Source of the DNA: Gammaproteobacteria bacterium
GTDB taxonomy: Bacteria > Pseudomonadota > Gammaproteobacteria > Porifericomitales > Porifericomitaceae
Assembly: GCA_014238615.1 (NCBI GenBank)
Contig: JABAAT010000065.1
Span: forward strand, 1-64,000
Direction of reading: 5' to 3'
DNA: 64,000 bases
Position 1 is the first letter of the stretch; each line of letters opens with the position of its first letter. The notes under the pieces are model-generated. The model was given only the letters and a program-made list of their open reading frames with translations. It did not search any database and was not told where the DNA came from. Positions 32,655 to 43,958 of this stretch are shown here, piece after piece. The position numbers and the translations under genes are program-made.

Positions 32655-33725
32655 TCAGGACATTCTCTGCAGGCTCTTCAGGCCACCGTGCAGGCAATAA
32701 GCCTGCACCCCACGCTCATTCAACAGGAAGGTGCCCACCGCACTCAACCGCCCGGAATCACAATAGACAATGTATTTGCTCTTGCGATCCAGAAGGTCGG
32801 CCCTCAGGCGCAGCATGAACAGCGGGATATTGATGCTGCCGTCAACAGCGTTGTCCTTGTGCTCTTTCTCCTGCCGCACATCCACCCAAAACGCGTCACC
32901 CCGGTGCACCATCTTCCTGGCCCGGGCTTTGGGGATCCACCGCAGCAACGGCGGCTTGAGCATCTCGCCGAAGAACTTCTTGTGCAGGGACATCAGCACA
33001 CTGTTCGTGACGACACGCACGCTGGCGTTGCGTTTGTAGTTGGAAATCAGCGCCTCCTCGCCGAAAGAATCGCCCGTCTTGAGCTCCGCGATCTTAAATT
33101 GCGTCCTATCGCCGTCACGGTTACCGCGCAGCACCTCGCAGCGGCCCCGCTTGATCAAATAATAATAATCTCCCCTTTCGCCCTGCCGAATGATGTATTT
33201 GCCCGCCTTGACATGGAGCTCATTCATGTTTCCGAAAAGCACTTGCAGGGTGGTGGGAGGCAGCCGCCTGAAGGCCTTGGCTTGCAGCAAGCCGGCCAGC
33301 CAATCCCCGTGCTTCTCCCCCATGGAAACTCCCGCAGCCTGCTGGAGGCCGATATCAGTGACTTCCATGCCGGTACTCTGATCCAGGGTCAGTGCCACGT
33401 CCAAAAGGCCTTTGTCCAACTTGACCAGCCGGCATGTCGTATGGGCGACACAAGAGAAGCCTTCCGGATAACGAGCGGTGAGTTCCCACTCCGCCTCCTT
33501 GTCGTCGGCCTTAATTTGTTTTCTCGTCTTTCTTCCGTCCCATAACACCACTTCGCCGCTGAGCAGAAAGAAAACGGCCCCACTCTTAGCACCGGTCTCA
33601 AAGATAACCTTACCGGCCGAGGCATTCACCAGTTCAGCCTGGCGGACAAGATCGGAGAGGTGACTTCGACCCAGCTGCCGCAGCGGCATAAACTTCTGCA
33701 GCGTTGATTTACCAACCTTATCCAT
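32655..33725 (-). CDS. Two cNMP-binding domains fused to a C-terminal rhodanese domain
   Basis: GYDYYLIKRGRCEVL-type cNMP-binding region (GERGDYYYLIKRGRCEVLRG, GDSFGEEALISNYKRNASVR); rhodanese FWVDVRQEKEHKDNAVDGSINIP and YCDSGRLS with candidate catalytic Cys. Confidence 0.88.
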   Translation of the reverse strand: MDKVGKSTLQKFMPLRQLGRSHLSDLVRQAELVNASAGKVIFETGAKSGAVFFLLSGEVVLWDGRKTRKQIKADDKEAEWELTARYPEGFSCVAHTTCRLVKLDKGLLDVALTLDQSTGMEVTDIGLQQAAGVSMGEKHGDWLAGLLQAKAFRRLPPTTLQVLFGNMNELHVKAGKYIIRQGERGDYYYLIKRGRCEVLRGNRDGDRTQFKIAELKTGDSFGEEALISNYKRNASVRVVTNSVLMSLHKKFFGEMLKPPLLRWIPKARARKMVHRGDAFWVDVRQEKEHKDNAVDGSINIPLFMLRLRADLLDRKSKYIVYCDSGRLSAVGTFLLNERGVQAYCLHGGLKSLQRMS

Positions 33726-33956
33726 TCCAATGCTGTAGCGGCGGTGCGCCACAGAGCCGCTCTAACCAACGCCTCTCAACTGCCCCGCTTTAGAGTACTA
33801 AGCCAACCCTCCCCCCGGGAAAAAAGTCAATGAATCATAATCATGATGTATGAGGAAGAGCTATTCTCTACAAACCAACCCCTGATGTCTATGACCGAGG
33901 CACACGGGGGAAATCCAGGCCACCGGACAAAACCGGCTCCGCGCCCCCGGAAGATA

Positions 33957-35577
<1,621 letters not shown>

Positions 35578-35874
35578 TCAAATCCTCCAAGGCTCAAGGG
35601 GAAAACGGGAAAACAGCAAAGCCCCACCCCCACGCGGCTAAAGCGGCGCGGGCGCGAGCGCGGCGCGGGCGCGGACAAGTGCATCGGGATCCAGGGCAGC
35701 GGGGAGATTCCCCCACAAGATGTCTTTTAGATTCAGGTACCGTGCGCGGGCAAAAACCCTTCATCGACCCTCCCTCAAGAGTCCGGCGCACAGGAGATCG
35801 CCAGTGTAAAGCAAAAATCGGAAAGGTCAATGACCGCCTATAATACCCGCCTGGGTCCGTGAGGCCCCCAGCGA

Positions 35875-36171
35875 ATGAGATCGAACATGCGTCCGGAAGC
35901 CAACATTCCAAAATTCGTCCAGGAATTTCTGGACACGCTCCCCAAAGACCTGGGCTACCTGCGCGCCGACCTGGAAAAGAACTGCCGCACCGCCCTATCC
36001 GCCCTCCTGGAACGCATGGACCTGGTCACCCGGGAGGAATTCGACATCCAACTGCGTCTCCAGCAACGCCTCCAGGAAACCGTGGGGGAACTGCGGCAGC
36101 GTATCTCCGCCCTGGAGGGTGAAAGGCCGGAAATTCCCGCCCCGGAAACCAAGCGGGAACCATCAAGCTAA
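35875..36171 (+). CDS. ubiK: UbiK/YqiC-family ubiquinone biosynthesis accessory factor
   Basis: C-terminal coiled coil and ALLERMDLVTREEFDIQLRLQQRLQETVGELRQRISALE. Confidence 0.85.
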   Translation: MRSNMRPEANIPKFVQEFLDTLPKDLGYLRADLEKNCRTALSALLERMDLVTREEFDIQLRLQQRLQETVGELRQRISALEGERPEIPAPETKREPSS

Positions 36172-36206
36172 ACTCCGGGCCCAGCTTCAGGCTCGAAGGC
36201 CTACCC

Positions 36207-37430
36207 CTAACCCGGGCTGAGTTCGTCATCGGTCGACTCGAGATCGGAAGACTCGGTCGACTCGGGATCGAAAGACCGGGCCGGCCTCTCCTCCACCTGC
36301 GCTTCCGACCACCGCCGGACGGCTTCGGTGACAACCTGCCGCCGGAGCTGCTCCAGTTCCCTGCCCAGGGCCGCTCCTTCCAACCCTTTACCCGCCAAGG
36401 CTTGCACCCCCACCTCCCGGTCCGCCGCCGCCGCCACGCGCCACCCTGCCAGGGCGCGCCGCACGGCGCTTTCCCGCTCCGCATCCACCAGGACGGCGCA
36501 GACCTCCAGCAAGTCTTCGAAACGCTCCGGCCGGCGCCTGGCGTCAACGGCCTGCAACAGGGTCAGGACCTCCTCCCCTCCGGGCAGAGCAGGCGCGAGA
36601 AATTTCCGGGCGTGGCGACAACCCAGAAGCGCCAGGTTCTGGACGTCGCGCGGCAGGGGATAATGCCGGGCAAGGGGTTCCAGCAGGTTGTGCTCCGTGT
36701 CTCCCAACGGAACCTCCGCGCCGGCGCACAGGGCGGTGAAGCGCTGTTCCAGGTTCAGCTCCCGCTCCGCCGCACGACGCAGGCAGCGCAGCCCGGACGG
36801 AGAGTTGATGGTCCTGGGAAACAGGTAGCCCAAGGCGCCACAGCTCTCCAACACTTCAAAGTAGCGCTCCGGATATTTTTCGCACAGGGCAAGGGCCGTC
36901 TCACGCCACACGCGCTCCCGCGCCAGGTCGTTCAACTCTCCGAGGCTGCTCAGCTGCTTCATCAAGGTCAAGGTCTCAGGGGCCACCTGGAAACCCAGGC
37001 GCGCGGCGAAACGCGCCACTCTTAACACCCGCAACGGGTCTTCCTTGAAGGCCGGGGACACATGCCGCAGCACCCCGGCGCGTAGATCCGAGACACCTCC
37101 GTATGGGTCGATCAATTCCCCGGTCTCACTCTCCGCCATGGCGTTGATGGTCAGGTCACGGCGGCGCAGATCTTCTTCCAGGGTCACGGAAGGCGCCGCC
37201 TGCACCCGGAAGCCCCGGTAACCATGGCCGCTCTTGCGTTCAGTGCGTGCCAGGGCGTATTCCTCGTGTGTGCGCGGATGCAGGAAGACCGGAAAGCCCC
37301 TGCCCACCGGGCGAAACCCCAGGCTTTCCATTTCCTCCGGAGAAGACCCGACTACCACCCAGTCACAATCGATCACCTTCAACCCGAGCAGGCGGTCGCG
37401 CACCACGCCCCCAACTTTGAAGCATTTCAT
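36207..37430 (-). CDS. cca: CCA tRNA nucleotidyltransferase
   Basis: MKCFKVGGVVRDRLLGLKVIDCDWVVVGSSPEEM...GFPVFLHPRTHEEYALARTERKSGHGYRGF...RRRDLTINAMA. Confidence 0.95.
   Translation of the reverse strand: MKCFKVGGVVRDRLLGLKVIDCDWVVVGSSPEEMESLGFRPVGRGFPVFLHPRTHEEYALARTERKSGHGYRGFRVQAAPSVTLEEDLRRRDLTINAMAESETGELIDPYGGVSDLRAGVLRHVSPAFKEDPLRVLRVARFAARLGFQVAPETLTLMKQLSSLGELNDLARERVWRETALALCEKYPERYFEVLESCGALGYLFPRTINSPSGLRCLRRAAERELNLEQRFTALCAGAEVPLGDTEHNLLEPLARHYPLPRDVQNLALLGCRHARKFLAPALPGGEEVLTLLQAVDARRRPERFEDLLEVCAVLVDAERESAVRRALAGWRVAAAADREVGVQALAGKGLEGAALGRELEQLRRQVVTEAVRRWSEAQVEERPARSFDPESTESSDLESTDDELSPG
36231..36278. repeat. 24-bp imperfect tandem duplication in the 3' end of cca
   Basis: ggtcgactcgagatcggaagactc / ggtcgactcgggatcgaaagaccg, encoding the acidic Ser-rich tail. 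Confidence 0.9.
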
Positions 37431-37488
37431 GGGCGCCGCGGCGCACCGCGCGGAACACCACGCGGCGCACAATGCCCTGGACCCCCAC

Positions 37489-38415
37489 TCAAGGAGGAAA
37501 CTCTCCCAGGTAGGCAGGCGCCACCGCTTCCAGGGAGGTCGGCGTGATCTTCAGCTTCGGAAGCTGGTTGTTCTCCGTCACGCTGTCCAGCCGCGCGGAG
37601 TAATAATTGTCGGTGGAGAAAGGTTTGCCGGGCACAAAATCGAAGACGGCGGCCTGCAGGCGTGACAAGGGCGCACCCAGCGGCAGGATCCAGCGGGACA
37701 GACCGGACTGGGCCGCGACATAGCGTACCAGTTCCTGCAAGGTGTAAACCCTCGGTCCGCACAGTTCATAGATGCGGCCCGCGCCGTCCGCGGACCGCAA
37801 AGTGCGGGCCATGGCCTCGGCAACGTCTTCCACCCACACCGGGGCAAAACGCGCCGCCGCGCAGGCCAGCGGGAAAGGCAGGCCCGGCGGGGTCAAACTC
37901 AAAAGCTTTCGGAAGCGATTCAGGAAGCGATCCTCACGTCCAAAGATGACAGAGGGCCGGTAAACACTGACCTGCAAGCGGGGCTCCCCCAGCAACAGCC
38001 TCTCCGCCGCACCCTTGCTACGCAGGTAATGGCTGCGAGCCGCGGCGGCGCCGGCATTCAGGGCGCTCACGTATAACAGCCGAGACACCCCCGCGGCCAG
38101 GCAGGCCACCGCCAGCTTGCGGTTCAGCTCCACGTGCACGCGTTGAAACCCGGCACCGTCGCGACCCCGCTCGTTGAGGATGCCAACGAGGTTGATCGAC
38201 ACCTGGCAACCCTCCAGTCCTCGCCGCAAAGCGGCTTTATCATGCACATCGCATTGCACCAGGTCGACGCCGGGCAAGAGGATGAGTTTGTGGCGGTTTT
38301 TTTCCCGGTTGCGGGTAAGGATACGCAGGCGCAGATTTTCCCGCACCAAGCGGTTGCACAAGGTGCGACCCAGGAATCCGGTACCGCCCAGAACACAGAT
38401 GCGCTCAATCTTCAT
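37489..38415 (-). CDS. NAD(P)-binding complex I NDUFA9-like / epimerase family protein
   Basis: ERICVLGGTGFLGRTLCNRLV Rossmann motif; YVSALNAGAAAARSHYLRSKGAAERLLL. Confidence 0.88.
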   Translation of the reverse strand: MKIERICVLGGTGFLGRTLCNRLVRENLRLRILTRNREKNRHKLILLPGVDLVQCDVHDKAALRRGLEGCQVSINLVGILNERGRDGAGFQRVHVELNRKLAVACLAAGVSRLLYVSALNAGAAAARSHYLRSKGAAERLLLGEPRLQVSVYRPSVIFGREDRFLNRFRKLLSLTPPGLPFPLACAAARFAPVWVEDVAEAMARTLRSADGAGRIYELCGPRVYTLQELVRYVAAQSGLSRWILPLGAPLSRLQAAVFDFVPGKPFSTDNYYSARLDSVTENNQLPKLKITPTSLEAVAPAYLGEFPP

Positions 38416-38703
38416 GCCGCGCCACACTCACTAATCCACGGAAAACGTCGAATGCACTTGCCTGCTCAAACACCCGCATCACACCCGCACCAGGAACCAT
38501 CGGGCGCCAATCGCTGTACACATCACGACCGTTAACGCTATTTTAGTCACCACGCCGGGAGGATTCCGGGGATGGTGAAAACCCGGGGAGATGGGTGCTT
38601 CGCTCCGTGGCGCCGGGAGGGGGATAAAAGGACACCCCGAACCTCGGCCCGGCGCCGCGGCCGGACCCCGGGGCAGGGAATGCCGGAAATGCGGCCGCGA
38701 CGA

Positions 38704-38796
38704 TCACAGCGTGGCAACGCGGAGGTCGCGTTCCCCGCCCCCGCTGTAGAACTCCGGGAACACCAGGCTGCCGTAAACGAACAGGCCCTCAGGCAT
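38704..38796 (-). pseudogene. Truncated gamma-glutamylcyclotransferase (AIG2/GGCT-like) remnant
   Basis: Manual translation MPEGLFVYGSLVFPEFYSGGGGERDLRVATL*; LFVYGSLxFPE is the GGCT N-terminal signature; start overlaps the thrB stop. Confidence 0.5.
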
Positions 38797-39772
38797 CATG
38801 GTACGCACCCGCCTCTTCCACCGGGGGTACCGGGGGCGCCGCGGCTCCCTCGGCGCGGCGCCGTTCGAGCAGCTTCCTGAAAATTTCAGGATCTTTGGTC
38901 TGGGTGAGAGCGCCGGGGCGCGGGAAATGCCGGTCGTACAGGCGGGAGAGCCAGAAACGCAGGGCCGAAGCGCGCAGGGCGACCGGCCAGGCGTCCCGCT
39001 CGGCCGCCTCCTGCGGGCGTTCAGCGCGGTAGGCCTGGAGCAGTGCCCGGGTGTGCCGGGGATCGTGCGGACACCAATCGTTCACGGTGACAGCCAGGTC
39101 ATAGACGTAACACCAGTGACAGGCATAGTAGAAATCGATGACGCCGCTCAACCGGGGGCGTTGCATATCGGGGCCTTCCAGGAAAAGCACGTTGTCGCGA
39201 AACAGATCGGAGTGGATGACGCCGCCGGGCAGGGCGCCGAGTTCATGGTGATCCTGGAAACGCAACTCATTCCACAGCAATTCGGTTTCGTCCGGGTCCA
39301 ATCTTGAAGCGAGGCGGCGCGCGGTGCGCCGCCACCAGGCGGGACCGCGGCTGGGCGGCCGGCGCCTGGGGAAATCGGTGCCCGCCAGGTGCAACAGTGC
39401 CAGGATGCGGCCCACGGCGCGGCAATGTTCGATGCCGGGTGTTGCGATACTGTGTCCGCCCAAGCGCTCTACCAGCGCCGCGGGACGACCGCACAACTCG
39501 TGCAGATGGCGGCCCCTGTGGTCCGGCACGGGCCGTGCGCAGGGCAGGCGCTTGTCGGCCAGGTGCGCGGTTAACTCCAGGAAGTAAGGCAATTCCTCCC
39601 GGTGCACGGTCTCAAACAGGGTCAGTACATACTTGCCACGGTCGGTACTGACAAAATAGTTGGTGTTCTCCACCCCCTCCTTGATGCCCTCGTGGGAAAG
39701 CAACTTCCCCACCCTGAAATCACGCAGGAAGGACTCCAGGTGGTCGCGCCTGACCTGGGTGTATACGGCCAC
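38789..39772 (-). CDS. thrB: Homoserine kinase (APH-type ThrB)
   Basis: MAVYTQVRRDHLESFLRDFRVGKLLSHEGIKEGVENTNYFVSTDRGKYVLTLFE; GVIHSDLFRDNVLF. Confidence 0.95.
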   Translation of the reverse strand: MAVYTQVRRDHLESFLRDFRVGKLLSHEGIKEGVENTNYFVSTDRGKYVLTLFETVHREELPYFLELTAHLADKRLPCARPVPDHRGRHLHELCGRPAALVERLGGHSIATPGIEHCRAVGRILALLHLAGTDFPRRRPPSRGPAWWRRTARRLASRLDPDETELLWNELRFQDHHELGALPGGVIHSDLFRDNVLFLEGPDMQRPRLSGVIDFYYACHWCYVYDLAVTVNDWCPHDPRHTRALLQAYRAERPQEAAERDAWPVALRASALRFWLSRLYDRHFPRPGALTQTKDPEIFRKLLERRRAEGAAAPPVPPVEEAGAYHDA

Positions 39773-39822
39773 GGATCTCAGGCGGCAACGCGGAGCGGCG
39801 TGGATCCCTGCTCACCCACCTC

Positions 39823-39846
39823 CGCCGACAATCCCGCCGACAATCC
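39823..39846. repeat. 12-bp tandem duplication upstream of thrB
   Basis: cgccgacaatcc x2. Confidence 0.95.
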
Positions 39847-39875
39847 CGCCGGGCACCGTCCTTCCGTGGGAAAGA

Positions 39876-40217
39876 TCACCAACTGAACAGGATCCACTGG
39901 GGAACAATGGTGCCACCGAGAGAGTCATCCAGGCGAGATACCAGGTTGCCGTCTCCGTTCTCATCAACCAGGTAATAAGCCGGGCCGACGGCCGGCTTGA
40001 TTCTTACCATGAGGAGGCGACCACCGTACCGGTATTCCTCGATGCGCGCGCCGTCCCGCTGCCGGATCGTGACTTCCGGCTCCATGGGATCTCCGCTGAC
40101 CAGGGCCGGGGGGATCTCGGGCGGCGCCTCCTCCAGCTCCGCCCCCCGCGTCCAGGCCGCCGTGACGGCCCCCAGGAAACAGACGGGCGGCAACAAAGCG
40201 AGTTTAAAGAATCTCAA
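39876..40217 (-). CDS. DUF2782 family exported protein
   Basis: Signal peptide; PEVTIRQRDGARIEEYRYGGRLLMVRIKPAVGPAYYLVDENGDG; divergent from polA; likely TTG start after GGAGGTG. Confidence 0.85.
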   Translation of the reverse strand: MRFFKLALLPPVCFLGAVTAAWTRGAELEEAPPEIPPALVSGDPMEPEVTIRQRDGARIEEYRYGGRLLMVRIKPAVGPAYYLVDENGDGNLVSRLDDSLGGTIVPQWILFSW

Positions 40218-40302
40218 GCTCACCTCCGGGTGTGCGCACCATGCAATGCATCGGGTTAAAGTAACAGCTTTCCAGCATGACTTCCCTGGCCACATTATAA
40301 GC

Positions 40303-43023
40303 GTGACACAAGAACTGCTCGTCCTGGTTGACGGTTCCTACACCCTGTTCCGGGCTTACCACGCGATGCCCGGGCTGAGCACCGGCGACGGACAACCCAC
40401 CGGCGCCATCCTGGGCTCCCTGAACATCCTGCGCAAGGCGCAGGCTGACTACCAACCGCACTACCTGGCGGTGGTTTTCGACAGTCCCGAGCCCGGCGCG
40501 CGCGCCGAACTCTACCCCGGGTACAAGGCGAACCGCCCACCCATTCCCGGGGAACTGGCGGCGCAAATCGAACCGCTGCAGGCCATCATCAAGGCCCAGG
40601 GAACGACGCTGCTGCACTCCGGCCGGGCGGAAGCCGACGACGTCATCGCCACCCTGGCACAACGCGCCGACAAGCAGGGGCTGCGGGTCTATATATTGTC
40701 CGGCGACAAGGACCTGGCGCAGTTGGTGAACGAGCGCATCACGCTCATCCCGCCGCTTGCCGCCAACCTCCTGGATGCGGCCGGGGTGGAGAAAAAATAC
40801 GGGGTACCCCCGGCCTTGATAGGCGACTGGCTGGCCCTGGTGGGTGACAGCAGCGACAACATCCCGGGAGTCCCCCTGGTGGGTCCCAAGACCGCCTCCA
40901 GGTGGTTAAACCACTACGGCGGCCTGCAACAGCTGCTGGAACAGGCTGACGAACTGAAAGGCAAGGCCGGCGAAAATCTGCGGGCCGGTCGTGAACAGCT
41001 GGCGCTGGCGCGGCGCCTGGTGACCCTGGATTGTGACCTGGCGCTGGATTGCAAACTGCCCGACCTGAAGTCACAGCCGCCCGATTGGGAGCGCCTGCGT
41101 GAGTATTTCCGCAAGTGGGAGTTCAGGTCGTTCCTGGCGGAGTTGGAAAGGCAGGCATCCTCTTGCCCGGAACCCGACGCGCCGCCATCCGGGCCGACCG
41201 AGGCCGAGGCGCACCGGGCCGGCTATGAAGTGCTGCTGTCGGACGAGACATGGCGCCGCTGGCTGGAAAAGTTGCGCGCGGCGGAGTTGTTGAGCCTGAA
41301 ACTGGAGACCACCGGCCCGGACTACATGTGCGCCGAGTTGGCAGGCATCTCCTTCGCGATCGCTCCCGGTGAAGCGGCTTACCTGCCGCTGGCGCACGCT
41401 TATCCGGACGCACCGCCCCAGCTGGATCGGAAGCAGGTGCTGGCGGAACTGCGCCCCCTCCTGGAAGACGAACGGATTCCCAAGCTGGGACACAACCTGA
41501 AATACGATCGGCACGTGTTGTCCCGTTACGGCATTGAACTGCGCGGTATCCGTCATGATTCCATGCTGGAATCCTACGTACTGAACAGCACTGCGGCGCA
41601 CCACGACCTGGATTCGATGGCGCTCCTGTACCTGGGTCGGAAGACCCTGCGTTACGAGGATGTGGCCGGCAAGGGGGCAAAGCAGATGCGTTTTGAGCAG
41701 GTGGCCCTGGAACAGGCGGCGCCGTATGCGGCGGAGCACGCGGACTGCAGTCTATGCCTGCATCGGACGCTGTTTCCACGCCTCCGGGCGACACCTCACC
41801 TGGAGCGGCTCTACCAGGAACTGGAGATGCCGTTGCTCCCCGTGTTGGGATGCATGGAACGCATCGGGGTGCTGGTTGACCGGGAGCGGCTCGACGCGGA
41901 GAGCCGCAAGCTGGAGGAAAATATGGGCGCCCTGGAACGCCGGGCACGGGAACTGGCCGGACGCGACTTCAACCCGGGGTCCACGAAGCAGCTACGGGAA
42001 ATCCTCTACGAACATCTGCTGCTGCCGATCCAGATGCGCACGCCCAAGGGAGAACCTTCCACCGCCGAAGACGCGTTGCGCGACCTGGCCCAACTACACG
42101 AACTGCCGGCGGTGCTGTTGGAGCACCGCGCCCTGAGCAAGCTCAAGAACACCTACACGGACCGGCTGCCGGAACAAATTCACACCGCCACCGGCCGTCT
42201 CCACACTTCTTACCACCAGGCGGTGACGGCCACCGGACGGCTCTCCTCGGCCGAGCCGAACCTGCAGAACATACCGGCGCGCACGGAGGCCGGACGCCGC
42301 ATCCGGGCCGCTTTCGTGGCACCGCCGGGAAGCCGCATCGTGACCGCCGACTATTCCCAGGTGGAGTTGCGCATCATGGCGCACCTGTCCGGTGACACGG
42401 CGCTGAGGCGGGCTTTCGCGGCCGGGGAGGACGTGCATCGCGCCACCGCGGCGGAGATTTTCCAGGTGGCGCCGGAGCAGGTCAGGACGGATCAGCGCCG
42501 CGGCGCCAAGGCCATTAATTTCGGACTCATCTACGGGATGTCTCCCTTCGGGCTGGCGCGCCAGCTGGGCATCCCGCGCGCCGATGCGCAAAGCTACGTG
42601 GAGCGCTATTTCGAGCGCTACTCCAGGGTCCGGGAATTCATGGAGCGCACCCGACAGGAGGCGCGCGTACTGGGCTACGTGGAGACAGTCTTCAAACGCC
42701 GCCTGTACCTGCCTGAATTGCAGTCGAAAAACGCGGCGCGGCGGCGGGGCGCCGAGCGCCGCGCCGTGAATGCCCCCATGCAGGGCAGCGCGGCCGACCT
42801 GATCAAGCGCGCCATGCTGAATGTGGATCGCTGGCTGCGCGAACACTGCCCGGAGGCACGCATGATCATGCAGGTGCACGACGAATTGGTGTTCGAGGCG
42901 CCGGAAGAGCAGGCGGAATGGCTGGGAGAGCAGGTCGGCAGGCTCATGAGCGATGCGGCGGAACTGACGGTTCCCCTGCGCGTGGACACGGGCGTGGGCG
43001 ACAACTGGGAAGAAGCGCACTAG
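40303..43023 (+). CDS. polA: DNA polymerase I (GTG start)
   Basis: 5' exo domain LLVLVDGSYTLFRAYHAMP; polymerase motifs DYSQVELRIMAHLSGD, RRGAKAINFGLIYGMS and MIMQVHDELVFE. Confidence 0.97.
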   Translation: MTQELLVLVDGSYTLFRAYHAMPGLSTGDGQPTGAILGSLNILRKAQADYQPHYLAVVFDSPEPGARAELYPGYKANRPPIPGELAAQIEPLQAIIKAQGTTLLHSGRAEADDVIATLAQRADKQGLRVYILSGDKDLAQLVNERITLIPPLAANLLDAAGVEKKYGVPPALIGDWLALVGDSSDNIPGVPLVGPKTASRWLNHYGGLQQLLEQADELKGKAGENLRAGREQLALARRLVTLDCDLALDCKLPDLKSQPPDWERLREYFRKWEFRSFLAELERQASSCPEPDAPPSGPTEAEAHRAGYEVLLSDETWRRWLEKLRAAELLSLKLETTGPDYMCAELAGISFAIAPGEAAYLPLAHAYPDAPPQLDRKQVLAELRPLLEDERIPKLGHNLKYDRHVLSRYGIELRGIRHDSMLESYVLNSTAAHHDLDSMALLYLGRKTLRYEDVAGKGAKQMRFEQVALEQAAPYAAEHADCSLCLHRTLFPRLRATPHLERLYQELEMPLLPVLGCMERIGVLVDRERLDAESRKLEENMGALERRARELAGRDFNPGSTKQLREILYEHLLLPIQMRTPKGEPSTAEDALRDLAQLHELPAVLLEHRALSKLKNTYTDRLPEQIHTATGRLHTSYHQAVTATGRLSSAEPNLQNIPARTEAGRRIRAAFVAPPGSRIVTADYSQVELRIMAHLSGDTALRRAFAAGEDVHRATAAEIFQVAPEQVRTDQRRGAKAINFGLIYGMSPFGLARQLGIPRADAQSYVERYFERYSRVREFMERTRQEARVLGYVETVFKRRLYLPELQSKNAARRRGAERRAVNAPMQGSAADLIKRAMLNVDRWLREHCPEARMIMQVHDELVFEAPEEQAEWLGEQVGRLMSDAAELTVPLRVDTGVGDNWEEAH

Positions 43024-43202
43024 GTATGCGCCGACCGTACCAGGGGAGATCACCCGGCCCTCTTTCCTGCTAACATTCCTTTTGCGTTCCATCCCGCGTC
43101 AGCCCGAAACAACCCCCATGCCGCCGTGACCAGTTCCCCAGGCTCTTCCGCCCCTCCCACCGTACGCTCCGCGGCGGCACCGTATGGGCGGTTCCGCCGC
43201 CC

Positions 43203-43958
43203 ATGTTGATTATCCCCGCTATCGATCTCCGCAAAGGCCGCTGTGTGCGCCTGAGCCAGGGGGATATGCAAAGCGAAACAGTGTATTCCAAGGACCCGGT
43301 GCGGATGGCGCGCCACTGGGCGGCGGCCGGCGCACGGCGCCTGCATGTCATCGATCTGGACGGCGCCGTGCACGGGACGCCGAAAAACGCCGAGGTGATC
43401 CACGCCATCGTTGAGAGCCTGCCCGAACTCCCGGTGCAAGTGGGAGGCGGGGTGCGCTCCGCTGAAATCATCCAGGCTTACCTGGAGGCCGGCGCGCACT
43501 ACGTGATCATCGGTACGCGCGCCGTCACCACACCGCATTTCATCACCGACGCCTGCGTTGAATTCCCGGGCCGCATCATCGTATCCCTGGATTCCCGCGA
43601 TGGGCGCCTGGCCACCGAAGGCTGGTCCAAGCTGTCCCGTCACACGGTATTGGACGTGGCCGTGCAGCTGGCAAAAGAGGGTGTGGAGGCCATCATCTTC
43701 ACCGATATCAACCGCGACGGCATGCTGAAGCGCATCAACGTGGAAGCCACCCTGGAACTCTGCCGGTCCGTGCATGTCCCCGTCGTCGCCGCCGGCGGAC
43801 TCACCGACCTGAAGGACGTGAAAGAGCTCTCCGCACTGGTCAAGGAAGGGCTGCTGGGAGCCGTTGCGGGCCGCTCAATTTATGAGAAGACGCTGGATTT
43901 CGCCGCGGCCCAGCGGCTCGCCGATTCCCTGGATCCACCCGGGGAGGCAAGCGCATGA
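43203..43958 (+). CDS. hisA: ProFAR isomerase
   Basis: [22 protein letters not shown]...LHVIDLDGA. Confidence 0.97.
   Translation: MLIIPAIDLRKGRCVRLSQGDMQSETVYSKDPVRMARHWAAAGARRLHVIDLDGAVHGTPKNAEVIHAIVESLPELPVQVGGGVRSAEIIQAYLEAGAHYVIIGTRAVTTPHFITDACVEFPGRIIVSLDSRDGRLATEGWSKLSRHTVLDVAVQLAKEGVEAIIFTDINRDGMLKRINVEATLELCRSVHVPVVAAGGLTDLKDVKELSALVKEGLLGAVAGRSIYEKTLDFAAAQRLADSLDPPGEASA

Noticed and set aside
35578-35870. Sigma54/NtrC-type promoter upstream of glnK (also checked upstream of glnA)
   Set aside because: No GG-N10-GC box of the TGGCAC-N5-TTGC type found by eye on the correct strand.
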